Shown piece after piece: positions 18,808 to 26,790 of a stretch of DNA of 64,000 bases. The stretch's first letter is position 1; each line of letters starts with the position of its first letter. Source of the DNA: Pseudobdellovibrionaceae bacterium (GTDB lineage Bacteria; Bdellovibrionota; Bdellovibrionia; Bdellovibrionales; Bdellovibrionaceae). Both the position numbers and the translations under genes were made by a program. Below the pieces are notes generated by a model, which had not been told where the DNA came from, did not search any database, and was given only the letters and a program-made list of their open reading frames with translations. The stretch lies in the NCBI GenBank assembly GCA_022843825.1, contig JALHMX010000009.1, positions 1 to 64,000 on the forward strand, written 5' to 3'.

Positions 18808-19791
18808 TTGATGACGTCCTCACCAGTATTAAAAGTTGAGCAGCTTGAAACCACATTTTTTTTAAAATCTGGTCCTTTCAAAGCGGTTAACAATGTTTCC
18901 TATGAAATTTACAACGGTCAAACTTTAGGTATCGTTGGCGAATCTGGCTGTGGAAAATCTGTAACTTCTTTTTCGCTCATGCAACTGATCAGCTCACCTG
19001 GACGAGTGACAAATGGCTCGGCATTACTAAACGGTGAGGATCTTATTCGTATGAATGCTGCTCAAATCGAATCTGTCCGCGGTGGAAAAATGGCCATGAT
19101 TTTTCAGGAACCTATGACGGCGCTTAATCCCGTTTTAACTATAGGTTACCAAATGAGTGAGCAAATTATAAAACATATGTCTTACTCACCTGCGGACGCA
19201 CGTGATCGAGCCATCGAAATGCTTCAACTTGTTGGAATTCCCTCTGCTCAAGAACGTTATTCAACTTATCCACATCAACTTTCGGGTGGAATGAGACAAA
19301 GAGCCATGATCGCCATGGCCTTATCGTGCAATCCACAATTTCTGATTGCTGATGAGCCTACGACGGCTTTAGATGTAACTATTCAAGCTCAAATTCTAGA
19401 ACTTTTCCAAGGCTTGCAGGAAAAATTAAACATGAGTGTACAGTTTATCACTCATGATTTAGGGGTTATTTCGGAAGTCTCAGATAATGTTCTTGTTATG
19501 TATGGTGGACAAATGTGTGAAAAGGGCCCAACTCAAGATGTTCTTAATACGCCCGCTCACCCCTACACTGCCGCTCTGATAGAGTCGCGACCAAAGGTAG
19601 GACAATATATCCAAAGACTTAAAACTATCGAAGGTTCTGTCCCCGCACCTCATGAAATTCCAGCAGGATGCCCTTTCGCTACACGCTGTTCTCGTGTGCT
19701 TGCAGAGTGCTGGATTCAAAAACCTCCTATGAAGCCACTCCAAACTAACCCTCAACGTGAAGCCGCTTGCTTCAACCCCCACAAGGTTTAG
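18808..19791 (+). CDS. oppD: Peptide ABC transporter ATPase, OppD type
   Basis: 327 residues. Walker A GESGCGKS, Q-loop IFQEPMTALNP, signature LSGGMRQR, Walker B FLIADEPT and H-loop FITHD are all intact. The C-terminus has the oligopeptide-transporter extension HPYTAAL and CPFATRCSRVLAEC, a Cys-rich tail typical of OppD/DppD. It powers peptide uptake with OppF. The start may be TTG at 18808 or ATG at 18811; AAGGA lies 9 or 12 bases upstream, slightly favouring TTG. First gene of oppDFABC. Confidence 0.93.
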   Translation: MMTSSPVLKVEQLETTFFLKSGPFKAVNNVSYEIYNGQTLGIVGESGCGKSVTSFSLMQLISSPGRVTNGSALLNGEDLIRMNAAQIESVRGGKMAMIFQEPMTALNPVLTIGYQMSEQIIKHMSYSPADARDRAIEMLQLVGIPSAQERYSTYPHQLSGGMRQRAMIAMALSCNPQFLIADEPTTALDVTIQAQILELFQGLQEKLNMSVQFITHDLGVISEVSDNVLVMYGGQMCEKGPTQDVLNTPAHPYTAALIESRPKVGQYIQRLKTIEGSVPAPHEIPAGCPFATRCSRVLAECWIQKPPMKPLQTNPQREAACFNPHKV

Positions 19792-19792
19792 T

Positions 19793-20803
19793 ATGCTTAA
19801 CGACACAATTTTAAAAGCGACCAACATTAAAAAATACTTCCCGATTAAAAAGGGATTATTTATGAAACACGTTGGCGATGTTAAGGCCGTTGACGATATC
19901 TCATTATCTATCACTCGTGGTGAAACATTGGGGCTAGTGGGAGAATCAGGTTGTGGAAAGTCAACATTAGGAAGATCACTCATACGACTGTACGAACCGA
20001 CAGCAGGAAAAATAGAATTTAATGGTAAAGATTTTTTAAAGCTATCAGGATCAGAACTTCGAAAAAGTCGCAAAAATATTCAAATGATCTTCCAAGATCC
20101 CTATGCTTCATTGGATCCTCGAATGACCGTGGGTCAGGTTATTGAAGAACCATTTGTGATCCATAATATATTAAAACCCAAAGAGCGTGAGGCTCGGGTT
20201 AAAGAATTACTCGAATTGGTTGGACTGAGACCTTCGCACATTAATCGCTATCCCCATGAATTCTCCGGTGGCCAAAGACAACGTATCTCTATAGCGCGAG
20301 CCATCGCTTTAAATCCTGAACTGGTCATTTGCGATGAACCTGTTTCAGCTTTAGACGTATCTATTCAAGCGCAAATCTTAAATCTGCTGAGTGATTTACA
20401 AAAAAAATTAAACTTAACATACATATTTATCTCACACGATCTTTCAGTCATTGAACATGTTTGTAATCGTATTGCTGTCATGTACTTGGGTAAAATCGTC
20501 GAGATTGCAACACGCGAAGAGCTTTACCGAAACCCGCAACATCCTTATACAAAAGCACTGCTTGGATCTATTCCTACTATCGGGCAAGGCAAAAAGCGTA
20601 TGAGTAAAATTCTGACTGGCGAAATACCCTCACCCATCAATCCTCCATCAGGTTGCGCGTTTCACCCCCGCTGCCCCTATGTATTTGATCGATGCAAAAT
20701 AGAAACCCCACAATTATTAGAAGTTAACGCAGATCCTATCGCGGCTAATATCCGCACTCGATCTGCATGTTTTTTAACGTACCCTCAAAAGGAGTCTTTA
20801 TGA
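19793..20803 (+). CDS. oppF: Peptide ABC transporter ATPase, OppF type
   Basis: 336 residues from ATG 19793, which follows the oppD stop by one base and has AAGG six bases upstream. A longer frame to 19757 would lie inside oppD and is rejected. Walker A GESGCGKST, Q-loop MIFQDPYASLDP (the OppF hallmark), signature FSGGQRQR, Walker B LVICDEP and H-loop FISHD. C-terminal CAFHPRCPYVFDRC. Works as the second ATPase of the Opp/Dpp complex. Confidence 0.93.
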   Translation: MLNDTILKATNIKKYFPIKKGLFMKHVGDVKAVDDISLSITRGETLGLVGESGCGKSTLGRSLIRLYEPTAGKIEFNGKDFLKLSGSELRKSRKNIQMIFQDPYASLDPRMTVGQVIEEPFVIHNILKPKEREARVKELLELVGLRPSHINRYPHEFSGGQRQRISIARAIALNPELVICDEPVSALDVSIQAQILNLLSDLQKKLNLTYIFISHDLSVIEHVCNRIAVMYLGKIVEIATREELYRNPQHPYTKALLGSIPTIGQGKKRMSKILTGEIPSPINPPSGCAFHPRCPYVFDRCKIETPQLLEVNADPIAANIRTRSACFLTYPQKESL

Positions 20804-22530
20804 AAAAAATATCTCTGACCTTGCTCGCAACAATTGTAAGTGCTCTGCTGATAACTACATCCTGCACAAAAAAAGATTCTGCGGGTTCTGCCTCTACCGA
20901 AACTAACCGCTATTCAAACAATGAACTTAAGATCGGGATTTCTCAAGAGTTTGAAACTTTTAATCCTTTAATCTCAAACATGATGGCAACGACGTACATG
21001 TCACGTATGGTGCTTCGCGGTTTAACTACGATCAATGCTGATGGAAAATGGATTCCGCAATTAGTTAAAGAAGTTCCTTCTTTTGAAAATAAAAAAGCCT
21101 CTATAAAAAAAGTAAATGGCAAAGATCGCGTAGTTGCGGAGTGGGAAATTCTAGATAATGCAACCTGGGGTGACGGCACTCCGGTGACTTGCGCAGACTT
21201 TGATTTTGCAACCAAAGTTGCGGCTTCTAATAATGTTTCAATCCCAGACAAAGAGACCTACTCTCAAGTTGAAAAAATCTCTTGGGATGAAAAAAACCCT
21301 AAAAAATGCACCTTTACCTATGACAAAGTTCGTTGGGATTTTTATATGCTGGGAACCTTCTTTCCTGTTCCTAAACACTTAGAAGAGCCTGTCTTTAAAA
21401 AATATGGTTCTCAAAAAGAAGGTTATGAAAAGAATTCACTCTATACAAAGGACCCTACCAATGTGGGTTTATACAATGGACCTTATGTGGTTTCGAGAAT
21501 TCAATTAGGAGATCATGTCACATTTATTCCAAATTCTAAGTTTTATGGCGAAGCCCCTAAAATTAAAAAAATTATTGTTAAACTCATTCCGAATACTGGA
21601 ACTTTAGAGGCCAACTTAAGATCTGGTACTATCGATCTGATTTCAACTATGGGCTTTGCACTTGATCAAGCCTTAGCTTTTGAGAAAAAAGTTAAAGAAG
21701 AGAAATTGGGATATCAAGTTCTGTTTCAACCAAGTACAGTTTATGAACATATTGACTTAAACTTAGATAATCCTTTTTTAAAAGATATTAAAGTTCGTAA
21801 AGCTTTACTCTACTCTATTAACAAAGATGATTTAGTGAATGCTTTGTTTGAGGGAAAACAACAGCCTGCAATTCACCTTATTACGCCAAAAGACCCTTGG
21901 TACACAGATGATCCGTCTAAGGTTACACTTTATAAGTATAACAAGCGTGAGGCCGATCGATTGTTAGACGAGGCCGGATGGAAAATGGGTGAAGATGGTT
22001 TTCGCACTAAAGATGGGAAAAAGCTGTCTTTTACTATTATGACTACAGCTGGGAATAAAACTCGAGAGCTTGTTCAAGTTTATTTGCAGAATCAATGGAA
22101 GCAAGTGGGTATTGACGTCACAGCTAAAAATGAACCTGCTCGGGTATTTTTTGGAGAGACCACACGCAAGCGTAAGTTTGATTCTATGGCGTTGTTTGCG
22201 TGGGTTTCATCACCAGAGAGTTCCCCTAAAGTAACGTTACACTCTTCAAAAATTCCCTCTGCAAAAAATGGATACTCGGGCCAAAATCAAATGGGATGGG
22301 TCAACAAAAAAGTTGATGATTTAACAACTCAATTAGAAGCAGAACTGGATCACTCTAAACGTGTTTCCATGGTTCACGAGATTTTAAAATATTACACAGA
22401 TGAAGTTCCAGTAATTCCATTGTACTACCGCTCTGACGTGGCCGTCATACCTACACAGATGAAAGGTTATCGTTTAACAGGCCACCAGTTCCCTGAAACG
22501 AACGACATAGAAAAATGGTCATTAGAATAA
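20800..22530 (+). CDS. oppA: Peptide-binding lipoprotein (SBP family 5, OppA/DppA type)
   Basis: 576 residues from ATG 20800, which overlaps the oppF stop (ATGA) and has AAAAGGAG upstream. The signal peptide ends in TTSC with Cys22 as lipidation site, so it is an anchored binding protein although the organism is Gram-negative. Family-5 features include LKIGISQEFETFNP, a domain-II hinge region with VRKALLYSINKDDLV, and the C-terminal YYTDEVPVIPLYYRS. It captures peptides in the periplasm for OppBCDF. The substrate cannot be read from sequence; other family members bind nickel, sugars or signalling peptides. Confidence 0.9.
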   Translation: MKKISLTLLATIVSALLITTSCTKKDSAGSASTETNRYSNNELKIGISQEFETFNPLISNMMATTYMSRMVLRGLTTINADGKWIPQLVKEVPSFENKKASIKKVNGKDRVVAEWEILDNATWGDGTPVTCADFDFATKVAASNNVSIPDKETYSQVEKISWDEKNPKKCTFTYDKVRWDFYMLGTFFPVPKHLEEPVFKKYGSQKEGYEKNSLYTKDPTNVGLYNGPYVVSRIQLGDHVTFIPNSKFYGEAPKIKKIIVKLIPNTGTLEANLRSGTIDLISTMGFALDQALAFEKKVKEEKLGYQVLFQPSTVYEHIDLNLDNPFLKDIKVRKALLYSINKDDLVNALFEGKQQPAIHLITPKDPWYTDDPSKVTLYKYNKREADRLLDEAGWKMGEDGFRTKDGKKLSFTIMTTAGNKTRELVQVYLQNQWKQVGIDVTAKNEPARVFFGETTRKRKFDSMALFAWVSSPESSPKVTLHSSKIPSAKNGYSGQNQMGWVNKKVDDLTTQLEAELDHSKRVSMVHEILKYYTDEVPVIPLYYRSDVAVIPTQMKGYRLTGHQFPETNDIEKWSLE

Positions 22531-22531
22531 T

Positions 22532-23503
22532 ATGACGACATACATCTTCAGGCGAATTATACAAACCGTACTTTTACTGATTGTACTTTCGTACGTTTGC
22601 TTTAATTTAATGACACTTATGCCAGGTGATCCTATTGAGTTGATGATTTCATCCAACCCTAAAATCACGACTGAAGATGTAGCTCGTTTGCGAGAATTTT
22701 ATGGTTTAGATCAACCCACCTATGTTCGTTACAAAAATTGGATATCAACACTTCTAGAAGGTGACCTGGGATATTCCCGAACATATCGTATTCCCGTTGC
22801 TGAAATGATTGGACCGGCTTTGAAGTACACGTTCATACTTTCAATGTGCTCCCTCATTCTTTCGTTGGCGATTGCGATTCCATTGGGAATTTATTGCGCC
22901 TTAAGGCCTAATTCAAAATTTGACTATATTGTTAATCTGTTAAGTTTTGCGGGCATTTCTGCGCCTTCATTTTGGCTAGGCATCGTTTTAATTATTGTTT
23001 TTTCGGTTAAACTGGGATGGCTGCCGGCAGGAGGTTATCAAACAACTGGTTTAGTTTATGATAATATTTTTTCAGAAATTTTAGATAAGGCTAAATATTT
23101 AATTTTACCCGTTGTTTCATTGTCTATTCAATCTATTGGTCGTTTTTCTCGTTTTGCTCGATCAGCGATGATGGAAGCAATGAGGAATGACTATATTCGA
23201 ACGGCTCGCGCTAAAGGGCTGTCTGAAAATATTGTGATCTGGAATCATGGATTTAGAAATGCACTTATTCCGTTAATAACCATAGTCACTTTAAGTTTAT
23301 CGTCAGTCTTCTCTGGGGCGCTTATCACTGAAACTCTATTTGCATATCCTGGAGCTGGACGATTAATATATACGTCAATTATTAGTAATGATTTCAATGT
23401 GGCGATGGTCTCTTTTATTATTTCTATTTCAATGGTGTTAGTAATGAGTTTAATTGCCGACCTTTTATATGGTGTCGCTGACCCCAGAATATCATACGAG
23501 TAA
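22532..23503 (+). CDS. oppB: Peptide ABC transporter permease, OppB type
   Basis: 323 residues with six membrane segments. The start matches the family: MTTYIFRRIIQTVLLLIVLS, then MPGDPIE and LDQPTYVRYKNWI. The EAA loop that docks the ATPase is RNDYIRTARAKGLSENIVIWNHGFRNAL. Begins one base after the oppA stop. Confidence 0.93.
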   Translation: MTTYIFRRIIQTVLLLIVLSYVCFNLMTLMPGDPIELMISSNPKITTEDVARLREFYGLDQPTYVRYKNWISTLLEGDLGYSRTYRIPVAEMIGPALKYTFILSMCSLILSLAIAIPLGIYCALRPNSKFDYIVNLLSFAGISAPSFWLGIVLIIVFSVKLGWLPAGGYQTTGLVYDNIFSEILDKAKYLILPVVSLSIQSIGRFSRFARSAMMEAMRNDYIRTARAKGLSENIVIWNHGFRNALIPLITIVTLSLSSVFSGALITETLFAYPGAGRLIYTSIISNDFNVAMVSFIISISMVLVMSLIADLLYGVADPRISYE

Positions 23504-23506
23504 GCC

Positions 23507-24730
23507 ATGTCTGAAAATACTCCACCGACATCACATTCTACCACGACCTCACCTGAAACTTCTCAGCTTAAAATTGCAGAGATGGAGAAAGCGCAATCCT
23601 TTTCTCAAATTGTATTCAGTCAATTCAAAGAAAACAAGGCCGCATTGTTTGGCGCCTTTACAATAATATTTTTTGTATTCGTGGCATTAGGTGCACCGAT
23701 TATAGAGTGGGCCCTTGGGGTCGATGCAAACACTCAAAATGTTTTTAACCGCTACAAACCACCTTTCTCTCACATTCAAGCCAGTCAAGATGTGCGCGAA
23801 AAAGAGATTGAAAATTTTATTAGAAGACATCCCGATGCCGCAGAAAAAATCCAGACTCAACTGATTGCTCAAAATCATGTGCAACCCATTCGACCTGAGG
23901 ATGCCCTCTATGAGTGGATCAATCTGGAGTCCGACAAGGCTATAGAAATTATAGAAGAAATTGATACGCCCTTCAAAAATGAACTTATCAATAAAGTTAA
24001 AAATTTTAACTCTTATCATATTTTTGGAACAGATGAATTAGGCCGCGATGTACTTATGCGGCTGGTGTATGGCACACAGGTTTCTATGGGAGTCGGTGTT
24101 TTAGTAGCCCTAGTTTCAGCCTTTATAGGTCTACTTGTTGGTTCAATGGCAGGTTACTACGGTGGATTTATCGATACTGTTTTAATGAGGACAACTGATG
24201 CATTACTTTCCCTGCCGCTGCTGCCAGTGCTCGTCGTTATCGCTGCGATTGATTTACAAAAAATTCCATTTCTAAATGTCATTACTCAGTATGGAAATGA
24301 GTCGATTATTAAATTGGTTTTTATTTTGTGTTTATTTTCATGGATGGTCGTTGCCCGTTTAGTTCGAGGCAGTATTTTATCATTAAGGGAACGCGAATTT
24401 ATTTTAGCCGCTAAAACTTTAGGAGCTACTGATTTTACAATTATTGTAAGACATATGTTCCCCAATGTAATCGCTCCCCTGCTGGTTGCAGTTACCCTGG
24501 GCGTAGGAGAGTCTATTTTGTTTGAAGCTGCCCTCAGTTTTCTTGGACTTGGAATTCAGCCGCCAACCCCGAGTTGGGGAAATATGCTTTTCAACGCCTT
24601 AGAGCTGATCTACGAAGCTCCATTTTTAGCAATTATACCAGGCCTTTTAATTCTTCTAGTGGTCGTAAGTTTCAACTTTTTAGGCGACGGCCTACAAGAC
24701 GCTATCGATCCTAAATCAGTAAAACGCTAA
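23507..24730 (+). CDS. oppC: Peptide ABC transporter permease, OppC type, with extra periplasmic segment
   Basis: 407 residues, about 100 more than most OppC proteins. After a cytoplasmic tail (1-45) comes TM1 (46-68), then a charged, mostly helical stretch of roughly residues 75-170 before the conserved HIFGTDELGRDVLMR at about 173. Normally that motif follows TM1 within some 40 residues. The remaining five helices and EAA loop (REREFILAAKTLGATDFTIIVRHMFPN) are standard. The extra segment would lie in the periplasm, where it could touch OppA. Three bases separate it from oppB, and its stop codon begins the hairpin at 24729. Confidence 0.9.
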   Translation: MSENTPPTSHSTTTSPETSQLKIAEMEKAQSFSQIVFSQFKENKAALFGAFTIIFFVFVALGAPIIEWALGVDANTQNVFNRYKPPFSHIQASQDVREKEIENFIRRHPDAAEKIQTQLIAQNHVQPIRPEDALYEWINLESDKAIEIIEEIDTPFKNELINKVKNFNSYHIFGTDELGRDVLMRLVYGTQVSMGVGVLVALVSAFIGLLVGSMAGYYGGFIDTVLMRTTDALLSLPLLPVLVVIAAIDLQKIPFLNVITQYGNESIIKLVFILCLFSWMVVARLVRGSILSLREREFILAAKTLGATDFTIIVRHMFPNVIAPLLVAVTLGVGESILFEAALSFLGLGIQPPTPSWGNMLFNALELIYEAPFLAIIPGLLILLVVVSFNFLGDGLQDAIDPKSVKR

Positions 24731-24789
24731 TAGGTTCCAGGTCCTAACTGTAGAAGCGGCGCTTCTACAGTTAGGACCTGGAACCTATT
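24729..24789. repeat. 29-bp perfect inverted repeat at the oppC stop codon
   Basis: Arms 24729-24757 and 24761-24789 are perfectly complementary over 29 bp with a three-base loop. Outer sequence AATAGGTTCCAGG / CCTGGAACCTATT, followed by TT and then GC. The first two bases are the end of the oppC stop TAA. It most likely ends the opp transcript. Same outer signature as 12433-12493, but the inner stem sequence is different. Confidence 0.85.
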
Positions 24790-24806
24790 TTGCTTTGTAT
24801 ATTATT

Positions 24807-25802
24807 ATGGACTATTTCAATATAGCAAAGCCTATATCTCTGCGTTTTTTTATGCTTTTGACAGCATTGGCATTTATTGTTCCTACGTCTCATATTGAGG
24901 CAAACCAGTGTGTCGACGTGTTTAATGATCAAAGACAATTTCCAGCATGGTCAGCTGACCATTTATCACCGTTAGATCAATTAAAACCACGTCATTTTTT
25001 TCCTAGAAATTATTTAAATGAAGCTGCTTCTCAAGGAAGGTCGATCAGCCTGAAAATTGTTGAAGTTGATGACTATGGAAAATCCACTTTTGTACAAAGT
25101 GCATTTCATTCATATTTAAACAGTATTGTTGGACTGCGCTTTACGGACGACGACGGACTCAACTTTGTTCAATTTGATTTATGGAAAGGCACTCAACCTG
25201 ATCGCATTGTTGTTGAGAACTTATTAATCGAAAACCGACTAGCCACCAAACGAGTAAATAAATTAAGGCAATCCCAGGACTCTAAAGGATTACCGCCTAA
25301 AGTATTTTTTCATATGCGTAATCAACTGTTCAGCTTCCTTAAAGCCGGTGGATATAAACAAATAGAAATTAACACATCTCAAGATATCTTAGTTTACTAT
25401 TTATATAATAAATTAGTAGGTGCAAAGCCCGCAAACGAACTGGCTCTTCAAATGAATAGCTACTTGTCCTATATCATTGAAAACACAATTAAGGGTAATA
25501 TTCCTGAAGTCAGCGCCACATCGACCACTGACTTTTCGAAATACATTGGAAATGGACATCAAGACCCCTTTCCTCAACTCATGCATGATTTATGGAAAAG
25601 ATCTAAGAATAATCCAGCGCATTTAAAAACCTATGGTTTCAAACCTATCTACACTGTGAATGAAAACTTAGTCGCCATTCAATGGCAAGGCCACACCGCT
25701 TTTATTGTGCCTTTCCTACCTGGAAAGCCACTTCTGACATGGAGAAACCTTTATGAAAACTATCCCGACACCATTAAAATGATAAAAAATATTTCTGAGT
25801 AA
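24807..25802 (+). CDS. Exported protein, unknown
   Basis: 331 residues from the ATG at 24807; a TTG at 24795 would add four. Signal peptide LRFFMLLTALAFIVPTSHIEA, mature start near NQCVDVFND. The body is mixed alpha/beta with no repeats: SLKIVEVDDYGKSTFV, LRFTDDDGLNFVQFDLWKG, a helical middle, and a C-terminal ALQW-like strand region (LVAIQWQGHTAFIVPFLPGK). No Shine-Dalgarno is visible, the hairpin at 24729-24789 being only 17 bases upstream. I do not recognise the family. Mature N-terminus QC.D.FN recalls that of the ADP-ribosyltransferase-like protein at 51813, which may only be chance. Confidence 0.75.
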   Translation: MDYFNIAKPISLRFFMLLTALAFIVPTSHIEANQCVDVFNDQRQFPAWSADHLSPLDQLKPRHFFPRNYLNEAASQGRSISLKIVEVDDYGKSTFVQSAFHSYLNSIVGLRFTDDDGLNFVQFDLWKGTQPDRIVVENLLIENRLATKRVNKLRQSQDSKGLPPKVFFHMRNQLFSFLKAGGYKQIEINTSQDILVYYLYNKLVGAKPANELALQMNSYLSYIIENTIKGNIPEVSATSTTDFSKYIGNGHQDPFPQLMHDLWKRSKNNPAHLKTYGFKPIYTVNENLVAIQWQGHTAFIVPFLPGKPLLTWRNLYENYPDTIKMIKNISE

Positions 25803-25943
25803 TGACCGACAACTTATGATCAAGAATTACTTTTTTACAGGGTTTGCTTAACTCTAATCTCATAGGATGCTCTTCATCCTGTTTTTAAATGGCACTTAAT
25901 TTGGATTACTTCTTAACGGATAAATATCTTTAAGGGGGATATC

Positions 25944-26504
25944 ATGAGAAACATTCAAGCTGTTCTCAGCTTATGTGTAGTTATATTAGCTTTATTTTTA
26001 CAGCCAGCACAGGCTGATGCTCAAAACAAATCTACGCCTTCTGAATCTTTTGAGTTTATGTGTCGTTCCAAAGCCAAAGAAATAGCTGCGGAAACATATA
26101 GCACCTGCATGACAGACAACAGACAAGCCGAACTGGAGCGAATTCGCCAAGAGTACCAATCCGAATTAGCTGAGATAAAAGCTAAATATGAGAGTGAAAT
26201 TAAAGGGTTATCCAATGACAATACTGCTGAGCCACCGAAAACGGAAAGCACTATTAATAATAAAAAAAGAGTCCCCGTAAAAAACTTAAAAACCAAAAGC
26301 CGTAAAACAAAGGTAGAAGCCAGCACAGCTGGCCTTAAAGACATGCCCGCCAAAAAAATGAAGACCTCTAAGGTTAAAGTTGAACGCATTGATTTTAGCA
26401 GCCCAGAGGAGTCGAACGAAACTATACCGCTTCAAAGCCGACTGAGCTCGGATTCAAATCTGACAGAGCCAGAAATAGTTGAAATCCCAGTACAACAAGA
26501 GTAG
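25944..26504 (+). CDS. Exported Lys-rich protein with short coiled coil
   Basis: 186 residues. Signal peptide LSLCVVILALFLQPAQADA. Residues 35-52 contain two cysteines about 17 apart (FMCRSKAKEI...STCM) that may form a disulphide. Residues 55-85 are a charged helix (ELERIRQEYQSELAEIKAKYE), and the remainder is Lys/Ser/Glu low complexity without predicted fold. AAGGGGG before the ATG supports translation. It precedes tatA by 34 bases and may share its transcript. Function unknown. Confidence 0.7.
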   Translation: MRNIQAVLSLCVVILALFLQPAQADAQNKSTPSESFEFMCRSKAKEIAAETYSTCMTDNRQAELERIRQEYQSELAEIKAKYESEIKGLSNDNTAEPPKTESTINNKKRVPVKNLKTKSRKTKVEASTAGLKDMPAKKMKTSKVKVERIDFSSPEESNETIPLQSRLSSDSNLTEPEIVEIPVQQE

Positions 26505-26538
26505 TATGCACTAACAATCCACAGGCAAGGAGATTAAA

Positions 26539-26790
26539 ATGGGTGAGTTTAGTATTTCTCATATGTTGATATTGGCAGTTGTAGTTTTAGTGCTCTTTGG
26601 ACCATCTAAGATTCCACAATTTGGACACTCTTTAGGTAAGGCGATTCGTGGCTTTAAACAAGGCCTTAATGAAATCGATGCTGATGCTAAAGATGTCACT
26701 CATAATAATCAAAATCAGATCAATCAAAAAACACAAACGAATGCCTCTACTTCACAAACAGAGCGCACTCGCGATGTTGATCACATCTAG
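26539..26790 (+). CDS. tatA: Twin-arginine translocase subunit TatA/E
   Basis: 83 residues: a short N-terminal membrane helix (ISHMLILAVVVLVLFG), the hinge FGPSKIPQFGHSLGKAI, an amphipathic helix GFKQGLNEI, and an Asn/Gln/Thr-rich tail. This is the pore-forming TatA layout. GGAG seven bases before ATG. No tatB or tatC is nearby, so the rest of the Tat system must lie elsewhere. The stop abuts the convergent AsmA-like gene with no gap. Confidence 0.93.
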   Translation: MGEFSISHMLILAVVVLVLFGPSKIPQFGHSLGKAIRGFKQGLNEIDADAKDVTHNNQNQINQKTQTNASTSQTERTRDVDHI

